DNA of 64,000 nucleotides from Rhodopirellula baltica SH 1. GTDB lineage: Bacteria > Planctomycetota > Planctomycetia > Pirellulales > Pirellulaceae. Position numbers and translations under genes: made by a program. The DNA lies in NCBI RefSeq assembly GCF_000196115.1, contig NC_005027.1:6072001-6136000 (forward strand), in the 5' to 3' direction. Under the pieces are notes generated by a model. It saw nothing but the letters and a program-made list of their open reading frames with translations. It had not been told where the DNA came from and made no database searches. Within the stretch, counting starts at the first letter, position 1. Every line of letters begins with the position of its first letter. Shown here one piece after another: positions 16,214 to 24,383 of the stretch.

Positions 16214-17386
16214 ATGAACCGAATGATTGGCTTGATGACGCTTTGGTGTTTGACGTTCCTAGTGAGCGTGCCAGGGTTCGCGCAAGAGAATGCTGGAGAT
16301 GCTCAGCCAGATGTCAGGCGAGGGCCGGGATTTGGGCAAGGGCCGCGAGCCGGACGTGGTCCGGAAGGTGGCCAAGGTTTCGGTCGTGGCCGAGGCATGC
16401 GGAACGGTCAGAGATTTGGGCGGGGAGCAAACGGAACGGAGGCGAACAGGGCGGCGGCTGAACAGCACGGCCATGATGACCGACATGATTCCGATCACGA
16501 GGTGTTTCAGTTCCTGCTTCAAAACCATGAAGCAATCCAGCGAACTGTTAAGGAGTTGGCTTCCGGTGTTGAAACGTTGACCGAATCGGATGACCCGAAG
16601 ATTGCCGAGGCGATTCAGGAACACGTCGAATGGATGGAATACCGGATCGAAGAGACCAATCCGATTCGCATGCGAGATCCGTTGTTCGCGGAAATCTTCC
16701 GTCACACCGACAAGATTAAAATGGTCCACGAGAACACTGAAAAAGGTGTTCGCGTGACAGAAACCTCCGATGACGCCTACGTGGTGAAGTTGATTCAAGC
16801 ACACGCGAAAGCCGTTTCTGGTTTTGTCGAGCGGGGATTCGCTGAAGCCATGAAGAATCATCCGGTGCCTGAAAGGTCCGGCGATTCCGATGTGCACGAA
16901 AAGCAGTCTTTCGAAGCAACCACCCCGGTGATCGCTGGGGTGGGAAAGGTCGTGAGACTGCCCAGTGCGGTTCAACAACCGAAGGTTGGAGCGAAGCTGT
17001 TGGTGGATTTAACAAGCGGTGCCGAGCCCGGGAAAATCAACCCTGGGCTAGAGAGAGTTGCGAAGTATCTGAACATCTACGCAGGTGCGGGTGAACTTCC
17101 GACTGAAGTCCAAATCGCGGTTGTCATTCACGGCGGAGCAACGTTGACGGTACTGAATTCAGACGCCTACGCGGCGAAGTTCGGCACGGAGAGCAACCCG
17201 AATCTGGAGCTGATGCATCAATTGCACGAGGCCGGAGTGGATATGTATGTGTGTGGTCAATCGTTGATCGCTTCGGGTGCAAAGCCGAACGAAGTGGTCG
17301 TGTTTGTCGACACGGCGGTTTCAGCTTTGACCGCTGTCGTCAACTTGCAGTCGGATGGCTTCGCTTACGTTCCCGTCAGCAAATGA
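16214..17386 (+). CDS. Secreted protein with His-rich helical domain and C-terminal DsrE-like domain
   Basis: A 390-residue protein. The signal peptide (MNRMIGLMTLWCLTFLVSVPGFAQE) is followed by a Gly/Arg-rich low-complexity stretch (about residues 30-75). A helical region has repeated His (HGHDDRHDSDHEVFQFLLQNHEAI, HVEWMEYRI, FRHTDKIKMVHENTEKG, HAKAVSGFVE), and a DsrE/DsrF-like fold follows from about residue 240 (VQIAVVIHGGATLTVL, MHQLHEAGVDMYVCGQSL). The one Cys in YVCGQS matches the sulfur-carrying Cys of DsrE proteins. The spaced His may bind haem or metal, though no CxxCH is present. Position after the persulfide genes supports periplasmic sulfane-sulfur handling. Confidence 0.82.
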   Translation: MNRMIGLMTLWCLTFLVSVPGFAQENAGDAQPDVRRGPGFGQGPRAGRGPEGGQGFGRGRGMRNGQRFGRGANGTEANRAAAEQHGHDDRHDSDHEVFQFLLQNHEAIQRTVKELASGVETLTESDDPKIAEAIQEHVEWMEYRIEETNPIRMRDPLFAEIFRHTDKIKMVHENTEKGVRVTETSDDAYVVKLIQAHAKAVSGFVERGFAEAMKNHPVPERSGDSDVHEKQSFEATTPVIAGVGKVVRLPSAVQQPKVGAKLLVDLTSGAEPGKINPGLERVAKYLNIYAGAGELPTEVQIAVVIHGGATLTVLNSDAYAAKFGTESNPNLELMHQLHEAGVDMYVCGQSLIASGAKPNEVVVFVDTAVSALTAVVNLQSDGFAYVPVSK

Positions 17387-17413
17387 AGCAAATGAAGCAA
17401 ATGAAGCAAATGA
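17378..17413 (+). repeat. Four tandem copies of a 9-bp unit covering a stop codon
   Basis: AGCAAATGA is repeated exactly four times. The TGA of the first copy is the stop codon of the DsrE fusion gene. Each later copy repeats the Ser-Lys-stop triplet series, so copy-number change by slippage would leave the protein unchanged. Confidence 0.95.
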
Positions 17414-17452
17414 GCGGAGTGATCACCGACTCGGGAAGCGTTTCGAACTGTT

Positions 17453-18331
17453 TCAATTCGTTTGTGCGGAGGAATCCGTTTTGATCTCGATGGGTTGGTG
17501 TGAAATTGCAATTTCATCAATCCAAACTTCCGAGGCGTGATCGGTGGCGGTGATTCCGACTTCCAGAGCGTTGAGCAAGGAGTCTGATGCGGGCAACGTT
17601 GCAACTTTTTCGTCGATCAGAAGCTGATCGTTCTGCCAGATTTGTACTTGTCCATTTTTATGATGCAAAACGAGGTGCACGGTTAGAAAGAACCACTCGC
17701 CGATTGGGACTTCCACCTCGGACTGACGCATCTTTGGTTTCCAACCTGATTTGAGTTCATAGCCGAGATACTTTTGATCCCAAATTGTGATTCGTGGACC
17801 GGGGCTGTTGTAACGCCCACGTTCTTGGAAGTCGGCGATTGTGAACGGAACTCCTGATTGGAGCTTGTATTTGCCACGGAACCAAAGGTCGTCGCCTTCA
17901 ACAAACCAGAGTCGATTGTTTTCTAGCATGGACTTTGATGTCACCATCGATTGGGTCGGCGCGACGGCGGTGAATTTTGCGATCCCATCCGCTGACTCGA
18001 TCCGATTGTCTAGGAAATCACTTTCGCCCGAGAAGATCTTTCGACGCAAACTGACGTAGGCTTCCAGCGATGGTGATGCGGGCGAGAGTGTGTCGATCGT
18101 GGTCCAGCGGTCTTCACCAAACCAGTTTCGGAACTCGGGTTCCGAGAAGTCATCGAAGAAGGCTTGGTACATTTTGCCCGTTTGCTCTTGGTGACGCACC
18201 AGGACATAGTCCGAGGTTTGTTCCAGAACGTCGATGTCGGAAACTGTTGTCTTCGAGGGCATCCACGTCCACAACACGACCGCACCGACAACGCAGCAAA
18301 TCGCGAAACCCAGATAGACGTGTCGGCTCAT
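17453..18331 (-). CDS. Membrane-anchored protein with a possible concanavalin-like domain
   Basis: Starting at ATG 18331, this is a 292-residue protein. A single N-terminal membrane segment (YLGFAICCVVGAVVLWTW) is followed by a beta-rich extracytoplasmic region. The pattern (FFDDFSEPEFRNWFGEDRW, LWFRGKYKLQSGVPFTIADFQER, GEWFFLTVHLVLHHKNGQVQIWQNDQLL) resembles the jelly-roll lectin/polysaccharide-lyase-like domains common in planctomycete surface proteins. No catalytic residues can be assigned. A GTG nine bases upstream is the only alternative start. It is convergent with the DsrE fusion gene and oriented away from the efflux genes. Confidence 0.7.
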   Translation of the reverse strand: MSRHVYLGFAICCVVGAVVLWTWMPSKTTVSDIDVLEQTSDYVLVRHQEQTGKMYQAFFDDFSEPEFRNWFGEDRWTTIDTLSPASPSLEAYVSLRRKIFSGESDFLDNRIESADGIAKFTAVAPTQSMVTSKSMLENNRLWFVEGDDLWFRGKYKLQSGVPFTIADFQERGRYNSPGPRITIWDQKYLGYELKSGWKPKMRQSEVEVPIGEWFFLTVHLVLHHKNGQVQIWQNDQLLIDEKVATLPASDSLLNALEVGITATDHASEVWIDEIAISHQPIEIKTDSSAQTN

Positions 18332-18505
18332 GGAAATCACTTCGCTGGGAAGAAAGTCGACGCGGTGGCATGGAGTTGTTAGGACGCGCCCGACGTCTTG
18401 ATGGTAAACGCTCCAGCGGTGGCGAGAGAATTGTATAGCTCAAATTTGCCATTTGCTGGACATCAGACTGTTCGTTCATTTTGGGTTGGACTAAAATTGG
18501 ATGCT

Positions 18506-18991
18506 ATGTTTGCCAGCTTACCACACCCGAAATTTCAAAGCCGCTTGACCGCGCGTGTTTGTTTGGTGTGGTTGGGGTGCGTGATGTTGCTGCCTTTACC
18601 GGTGCCAATGATGCACCGTCACGATTGCATCGAAGCTCCTCAGGCGTTGGAAAACCATTTGGGCCAGTTGCATTCGCAATCGCAACTGCAGTGTCTTGAA
18701 CCGGACGAAGCTCATTGGCACTTGGTGCTCCCTTCGCATCGATGCAATGAGGATGGGACTCACGACGGATTGCCGATTCCACCCAGGGACTATGTCGGTT
18801 CGGCTGGTGAGTCGGGATCGAGCTTGGTTTCGGTGGTGGAGCAATTGACCAGCCTTTCATGGGTGCTGGTCTGCGCGGATCATGAATCAACGTTGGCGTC
18901 AACGTTTTCGGTTTGTGACCCAAGGATCCAGATTGCATCCGCGTCATGGCAGCGCGATCGTTGCACGCTTTCTTGCGTGATGCGTTGTTGA
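18506..18991 (+). CDS. Small secreted His/Cys-containing protein of unknown function
   Basis: From ATG 18506 the protein has 161 residues: MFASLPHPKFQSRLTARVCLVWLGCVMLLPLPVPMMH gives a signal-anchor. A short region follows with many His and some Cys (MMHRHDCIEAPQALENHLGQLHSQSQLQCLEPDEAHWHLVLPSHRCNEDGTHDG). It precedes the RND adaptor gene on the same strand by 80 bases. The His/Cys content suggests metal binding, perhaps as an accessory of the efflux system, but no known family is recognised. The longer frame from 18398 is less likely because it lacks a signal sequence. Confidence 0.6.
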   Translation: MFASLPHPKFQSRLTARVCLVWLGCVMLLPLPVPMMHRHDCIEAPQALENHLGQLHSQSQLQCLEPDEAHWHLVLPSHRCNEDGTHDGLPIPPRDYVGSAGESGSSLVSVVEQLTSLSWVLVCADHESTLASTFSVCDPRIQIASASWQRDRCTLSCVMRC

Positions 18992-19071
18992 TTTTGGTTC
19001 TCGTTTGATCGTTCGCTCGCGATCGTCACTGTTCGCGAGCAACCCGAGAACCTTTCTTCATCAACATCAAC

Positions 19072-20547
19072 ATGAAACTAAAATATTGGTTGAGCGCGCT
19101 CGTTGCGCTCCTCGTCGTTGTCGCGATTGCCTGGAATTTTTCAAACCGAGAATTGGATACATCTCGGGTCGATTCTGTCGCAAGTGAGGGAGCTGACCGC
19201 GAGGTATCGACGCCAAGCGAAGTCGACGGCACTCAACAGGTTCGTCTGAGCGATCGAAAGATCAACGTCGCGGGAATTCGCTCGGAAGAAGTCGAGCGAG
19301 GAACGCTCGTCATCACACGGACTTTGCCGGCCCGATTTGCATACGACGACACGCGCCACGTTTCACTGCGGACGCCAACGGACGGCGTGTTGGAATCCAT
19401 CTTGGTCAAAACCGGTGATTCGGTTGATCGCGGGCAACCGGTCGCGGTGCTTCGCAGTCCGTCCATCGGAACGGCACGGAACCAAATCCTGAGCGAGAAG
19501 GCAAATTTGGAACTCGCCCAAGAAGCCTATCGCTGGGAGGCGGACATCCATGCGGGTGTATCAGATCTGGCCAAGCGGATTCGTGCCGGTGAAGCGATCG
19601 ATGCGATCAAGCAATCATTGCAAGACAAAACGATCGGCGAATTTGGCGGGCAACTGCTGACGATGTACAGCAAATCCAACCTTGCCAACCGACTTTCCCG
19701 CTCGGTCGACGATCTTGGTGGCAGCGGAGCGATCAGTGGCCGAGTCGTTCAGGAACGGCAAAGCGACCGGCAGCAAAGCGAAGCGATGCTTGAGGCAGCC
19801 ATCGAACAATCACTGTTCCAAACTCGCCAATCGATGATACAAGCCGAAGCCAAACGGAACGAAGCGGAACGTCGGCTGCGAATCGCGAAACAAACGCTTG
19901 GTACCTTACTGGGAACGCTGGCGGATTCGATGGGTGGTTTGGATGTTTCGCCCAACGAACTCGATGTATCTCGACTGACGATTCAGTCTCCGCTTTCAGG
20001 AACCATCGAAAGCAAGGCGTTCTCCGCTTCCGAGCGTGTGGCGGCGCAAAACGAGTTGTTCGTGATCGCCGATACATCGAGCTTGTGGGTGGAAGCGGAC
20101 ATTCGCGGCCGAGATTGGGAATCCATTCACGTCGGTCAGGGCGATGAGGTGATGGTGAGCACTCCCGCCATGAACATGCCTCCGCACCCCGCCACGGTTT
20201 ATACCGTTGGTCGTCAAGTGGATCCGGCGTCGGGGGCGATTCCCTTGGTCGCAAAGATTGACAATTCAAAAGGGCACTTTCGACCGGGCTTGTTCGCTCG
20301 CATGGCGGTGCCAATCGAAACTCGGCACGACGTGATTCTTGTTGCTGAATCCGCCCTGATTGATCTGGACGGTCAGACGAGCGTTTTTGTGATCAGTGAG
20401 GACGGTTTCGAACCCGTCACTGTTGAGGTTGGGGCACAGGGCGGCGGCATGGTCGAGATCCGAGAAGGTTTGATCGAAGGGCAGTCGGTCGTTGTCTCCG
20501 GTGCATTCGCTCTCAAGAGCGAGCTGCTGCTGGAAGGGGAGGAATGA
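19072..20547 (+). CDS. RND efflux periplasmic adaptor (CusB/CzcB-like)
   Basis: A 491-residue membrane-fusion protein. The N-terminal membrane segment (WLSALVALLVVVAIAWNF) is followed by a barrel-sandwich half (TDGVLESILVKTGDSVDRGQPVAVLRSP), a long helical hairpin (about residues 140-285, Glu/Gln/Arg rich), the second lipoyl half (LTIQSPLSGTIESKAFSASERV) and beta-barrel and membrane-proximal domains (FVIADTSSLWVEADI, GHFRPGLFARMAVPI). It links an inner-membrane RND pump to an outer-membrane channel. It overlaps the pump gene by four bases (ATGA). No TolC-like factor is in this window. Confidence 0.95.
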   Translation: MKLKYWLSALVALLVVVAIAWNFSNRELDTSRVDSVASEGADREVSTPSEVDGTQQVRLSDRKINVAGIRSEEVERGTLVITRTLPARFAYDDTRHVSLRTPTDGVLESILVKTGDSVDRGQPVAVLRSPSIGTARNQILSEKANLELAQEAYRWEADIHAGVSDLAKRIRAGEAIDAIKQSLQDKTIGEFGGQLLTMYSKSNLANRLSRSVDDLGGSGAISGRVVQERQSDRQQSEAMLEAAIEQSLFQTRQSMIQAEAKRNEAERRLRIAKQTLGTLLGTLADSMGGLDVSPNELDVSRLTIQSPLSGTIESKAFSASERVAAQNELFVIADTSSLWVEADIRGRDWESIHVGQGDEVMVSTPAMNMPPHPATVYTVGRQVDPASGAIPLVAKIDNSKGHFRPGLFARMAVPIETRHDVILVAESALIDLDGQTSVFVISEDGFEPVTVEVGAQGGGMVEIREGLIEGQSVVVSGAFALKSELLLEGEE

Positions 20548-23500
20548 TCATGCTTCAGCGACTGATTGAGTTTTCGCTTCAGAATCGTTTTTTGATCATC
20601 ATCGGCACTTTGTTGATGGCAGGTTTGGGAATCCGGAGCGCCTTGATGCTTCCGATTGATGCGGTTCCCGATTTGACCAACACGCAAGTCACAGTCATCA
20701 CCTCGGCAGGGTCTTTACCGCCGGTCGAAGTCGAACGGCAAGTGACTTATCCAATCGAATGGTCGATGGGCGGACTGCCTGACGTCGACGAAGTTCGCAG
20801 CGTATCGAAATTTGGATTGTCGGTCATCACGATTGTTTTCGATGAAGGAACCGATGTGTACTTCGCCAATCAACAAGTTGGTTCGAGGTTGTCGGCTGCC
20901 GCGGCGAGTCTGCCGGAAGGTTACGGACCACCTGAAATTGGGCCGATGACCACCGCACTGGGAGAAATCCTGCAGTTCGAAGTTCGAAGCGAATTGAAAA
21001 CGCCGATGGAACTGCGCACCTTGCTCGATTGGGAGATCGCACCGAAGTTGAGGGAGGTCAGTGGTGTGACCGAGATCAACGTGATGGGAGGTTTCTACAA
21101 AACGTTCGAGGTTCGGCCTGACCCGGACGGCTTGATGGATCAGGGTTTGACGCTGGAGGAACTGTATTCGCGGATCGAAGCGGCCAATGCCAATGCAGGT
21201 GGTGGCTATGTCATACACCATGACGAGCAACGATTCATTCGCGGGCAGGCATTGCTTGCCAGCGTGGATGATCTGAAAAGCATTGTATTGCGGCGGGGAG
21301 AAAATGGATCGCCGTTGCTATTGTCGGATGTTGCCGATGTCACCATCGAACCAATGTCACGTCAGGGGGCTGTCAGTCGAGACGGCAGGGGCGAAGCGGT
21401 GACAGGAATGGTGATGATGCGTATCGGCGAGAACTCTCGCGAAGTCGTCGGACGCATCAAAGAACGTATCGCAGAGGTGCAAGCGACGCTTCCCGAGGAT
21501 GTGGTCTTGGACGTCATCTACGACCGGGAAGATTTGATCAATCGGACACTTCACACCGTGATGAAAAACCTGCTCGAAGGCGGGGCGTTGGTTGCCATCG
21601 TTTTGCTGATCACTCTGGGCAGTCTTCGAGCTGGAATCATCGTTGCGTTGGCCATTCCGCTGTCGATGTTGTTTGCGTCGAACATGATGTTGGCCATGGG
21701 GATCTCCGCGAGTTTGATGAGTCTGGGTGCGATCGACTTTGGGTTGATCGTCGATTCCTCCGTCATCATGGTCGAAAACTGTGTTCGTAGACTGTCGCAA
21801 CGAGAATCGACCGATGAGATTGGATCATCCAGCGAAGCAGTGGTTGGGAACCCGCCGAAGCATTCGCAATTGATTGGAAAAGCTAAATCACGATTGGCGA
21901 CGATCCGAGATGCATGCATGGAAGTTCGCGGGCCAACGATGTTTGGTGAACTCATCATTGCGGTCGTCTATGTCCCGGTGCTTTTGCTTGAAGGAACCGA
22001 GGGGAAGATGTTTCGTCCGATGGCAATGACGGTCCTCTTGGCTCTTTTTGGTTCCTTCATTTTGTCGATGACCTTGATGCCTGCACTCGCATCGTTGGCG
22101 CTTCCCAAGAATCCTCATGACCACGATTTGTGGCCGATTCGAATGCTGAAGAAGGTTTATTTGCCTTTGGTGGGGCGTGCGATCGCGTCGCCCGCGGTCA
22201 CCGCATTGCTCGCCACATGTGTTTTCGCGGTCAGCATACCCGTCGCACTGAACTTGGGCGCCGAGTTCATGCCGAGACTTAACGAAGGGGACCTGTTGGT
22301 CGAAGCGGTCCGGTTGCCCAGTGCATCGTTGGAAGGTGCCGAGATCATGGCGAGGCAAGTCGAAACGGAATTGTTGAAGTTGCCGGAAGTGAAGACGGTG
22401 TTCACAAAGACCGGTCGACCCGAAATCGCGAATGATGTCATGGGGGTTCACCAAAGCGATGTTTGGGTGATGTTGAATCCGCCGGATACGTGGCCGACGG
22501 CTAAGACGCGAGAAGAGCTGATCGGGGAGATGGAAGTGATGCTTACGGAGAGCGTTCCTGGGGTCGCCTTTGGGTTCACCCAGCCGATCGAAATGCGTGT
22601 TGATGAATTGGTTGCGGGAGTGAAGGCGGATGTGGCGGTTCTTTTGTATGGCGATGACCTGGAGACTCTATCGACCAAAGCCAAACAGATTGAACGTGCG
22701 CTACGCAGTGTCCCCGGATCAGCGGATGTGAAGGCCGATATTCAATCGACACTGGCGACGCTGACGATCGAACCTGACCGCGAAGCGTTGGCCAGGTATG
22801 GCATCGACGCTCAACAAGTCATGGATGTCGTTGATGCACTGGGTGGCCGTCCGGTGGGGGAAGTGATTGACGGCCGAGCACGATTTCCGATTCAGGTGCG
22901 TCTTCCAGAAAATTGGCGAAGCGATGTTGAGTTGCTCAAACAATTGCCCATTGCTTTGGCAGGAGGAAAGCCGGTGCCGATGTATGAGGTCGCCAACATA
23001 CAGTTGGAGCAAACGCCACCTACTGTGGAGCACGAGGACGGACGCCGACGCACGTTTGTTTCGGTGAATGTGCGGGGACGCGACGTTGCTTCGTTCGTTA
23101 CGGAAGCCCAATCCATCGTGGCTCGCGATGTGGCATTGCCGCCCGGATACGAACTGCGTTGGGGGGGCGATTTTGAGAACCTTCAATCCGCCAGTCGTCG
23201 TTTGGCCATCATCACACCAATCATATTGATTGTGATCTTCTTGCTGCTCTTCACTTCCTTCGATTCCGCTTCGTTGGCCTCACTGATCTTTTTGTGTGTG
23301 CCGATCGCTGCCAGTGGTGGTGTGTTTGCATTGATGCTTCGTGGCATGCCATTCAGCATCGCAGCGGGTGTGGGCTTTATCGCTCTGTTTGGCGTGGCGG
23401 TTTTAAATGGATTGGTGTGGGTGAGCGACGCCGAGCACCATCGCATCGCTGGCACGGGCGCGCGGGAGGCGGCGAGAAAGGCGGCCGACGATCGATTGCG

Positions 23501-23705
23501 TCCGGTGTTGATGACCGCGATGGTTGCCAGTTTGGGATTCCTGCCGATGGCACTGTCCACCAGCGACGGTGCGGAACTACAACGCCCACTCGCAACGGTC
23601 GTCATTGGTGGCTTGATCACCAGCACACTGTTAACTTGCGTTGTAATCCCAGCGATCTACCCTTGGTTTTCATCGCCAGAGTCGCCGGAGTCGATTAACG
23701 GCTGA
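20544..23705 (+). CDS. Heavy-metal RND efflux pump (CusA/CzcA family)
   Basis: A 1053-residue proton-driven inner-membrane transporter with 12 helices and two large periplasmic loops. HME-RND features are LIEFSLQNRFLIIIGTLLMAGLG, DAVPDLTNTQVTVIT, YPIEWSMGGLPDVDEVRS, and helix-4 proton-relay residues in MSLGAIDFGLIVDSSVIMVENCVRRL. The C-terminal helices (FIALFGVAVLNGLVWVSDAEHHR, RLRPVLMTAMVASLGFLPMALSTS) complete the fold. Length is normal. Substrate specificity within the copper/silver versus zinc/cobalt/cadmium group cannot be settled from the sequence read by eye. It is translationally coupled to the adaptor. Confidence 0.95.
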   Translation: MIMLQRLIEFSLQNRFLIIIGTLLMAGLGIRSALMLPIDAVPDLTNTQVTVITSAGSLPPVEVERQVTYPIEWSMGGLPDVDEVRSVSKFGLSVITIVFDEGTDVYFANQQVGSRLSAAAASLPEGYGPPEIGPMTTALGEILQFEVRSELKTPMELRTLLDWEIAPKLREVSGVTEINVMGGFYKTFEVRPDPDGLMDQGLTLEELYSRIEAANANAGGGYVIHHDEQRFIRGQALLASVDDLKSIVLRRGENGSPLLLSDVADVTIEPMSRQGAVSRDGRGEAVTGMVMMRIGENSREVVGRIKERIAEVQATLPEDVVLDVIYDREDLINRTLHTVMKNLLEGGALVAIVLLITLGSLRAGIIVALAIPLSMLFASNMMLAMGISASLMSLGAIDFGLIVDSSVIMVENCVRRLSQRESTDEIGSSSEAVVGNPPKHSQLIGKAKSRLATIRDACMEVRGPTMFGELIIAVVYVPVLLLEGTEGKMFRPMAMTVLLALFGSFILSMTLMPALASLALPKNPHDHDLWPIRMLKKVYLPLVGRAIASPAVTALLATCVFAVSIPVALNLGAEFMPRLNEGDLLVEAVRLPSASLEGAEIMARQVETELLKLPEVKTVFTKTGRPEIANDVMGVHQSDVWVMLNPPDTWPTAKTREELIGEMEVMLTESVPGVAFGFTQPIEMRVDELVAGVKADVAVLLYGDDLETLSTKAKQIERALRSVPGSADVKADIQSTLATLTIEPDREALARYGIDAQQVMDVVDALGGRPVGEVIDGRARFPIQVRLPENWRSDVELLKQLPIALAGGKPVPMYEVANIQLEQTPPTVEHEDGRRRTFVSVNVRGRDVASFVTEAQSIVARDVALPPGYELRWGGDFENLQSASRRLAIITPIILIVIFLLLFTSFDSASLASLIFLCVPIAASGGVFALMLRGMPFSIAAGVGFIALFGVAVLNGLVWVSDAEHHRIAGTGAREAARKAADDRLRPVLMTAMVASLGFLPMALSTSDGAELQRPLATVVIGGLITSTLLTCVVIPAIYPWFSSPESPESING

Positions 23706-23777
23706 GTATTCGAACGATTCTCCGTTTTCCTGTGTGACAATGCTCGAAACGCTGTGTTTGGCTGGTAGGAGAAAAGA

Positions 23778-24383
23778 ATGTTGCAAGGTCCGGAAACACG
23801 AGCGTCACTGATTGGCAAACTGAATGAGCCGGCTTCGGAAGAAGTTTGGACGGAGTTTGTTTCGATCTATCGTCCGCTGGTGGTCCGGGTTGCCTTGGCA
23901 AAAGGATTGCAGCACGCCGACGCGGAAGACTTGACGCAAGACGTTTTCGCGGCGGTGCGACGGTCGTTGATAAAGTTCGAATCGCGTGGCAGCGGTTCGT
24001 TTCGGGCTTGGTTGTTCCGAATCACTCGCAACTTGGTCGTCAACCATCTGACCCGTTCCAAGGGACCGATCGGTTCGGGGGACAGCCACGTTCAACAGTG
24101 GTTGATGCAGCAACCTGAACGAGAGAACGAAACCGCCACGCTGTTCGATCACGAATTGCGGCGTCAGCAATTTCAGCTTGCCGCCGATCGTGTGCAACCG
24201 CATGTGGAACCCGCGACGTGGCAATCCTTTTGGATGACGGCCGTCGAGGGCAAATCCATCTCCTGTGTCGCGGAATCGCTTGGGAAGTCCGAGGGATCCG
24301 TGCGAATGGCAAAGTGCCGCGTGTTGGCTCGTTTGCAACAAGAAGCTCAAGCAATTTCTAGTCAGTGGGAGACGGAAGCATGA
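23778..24383 (+). CDS. ECF-type RNA polymerase sigma factor
   Basis: A 201-residue sigma factor. Region 2 is FVSIYRPLVVRVALAKGLQHADAEDLTQDVFAAVRRSLIKFESRGSGSFRAWLFRITRNLVVNHL (DLTQDVF and FRAWLFRI are the usual signatures). Region 4 is WQSFWMTAVEGKSISCVAESLGKSEGSVRMAKCRVLARLQQE. The GSGSFRAWL insert is typical of planctomycete ECF groups genetically linked to Ser/Thr kinases. A GGAG ribosome-binding site lies before ATG 23778. The stop overlaps the kinase start (ATGA). Activity is therefore probably controlled by that kinase. Confidence 0.95.
   Translation: MLQGPETRASLIGKLNEPASEEVWTEFVSIYRPLVVRVALAKGLQHADAEDLTQDVFAAVRRSLIKFESRGSGSFRAWLFRITRNLVVNHLTRSKGPIGSGDSHVQQWLMQQPERENETATLFDHELRRQQFQLAADRVQPHVEPATWQSFWMTAVEGKSISCVAESLGKSEGSVRMAKCRVLARLQQEAQAISSQWETEA

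Noticed and set aside
21888-22454. Minus-strand open frame inside the RND pump gene
   Set aside because: Antisense shadow of a well conserved transporter.
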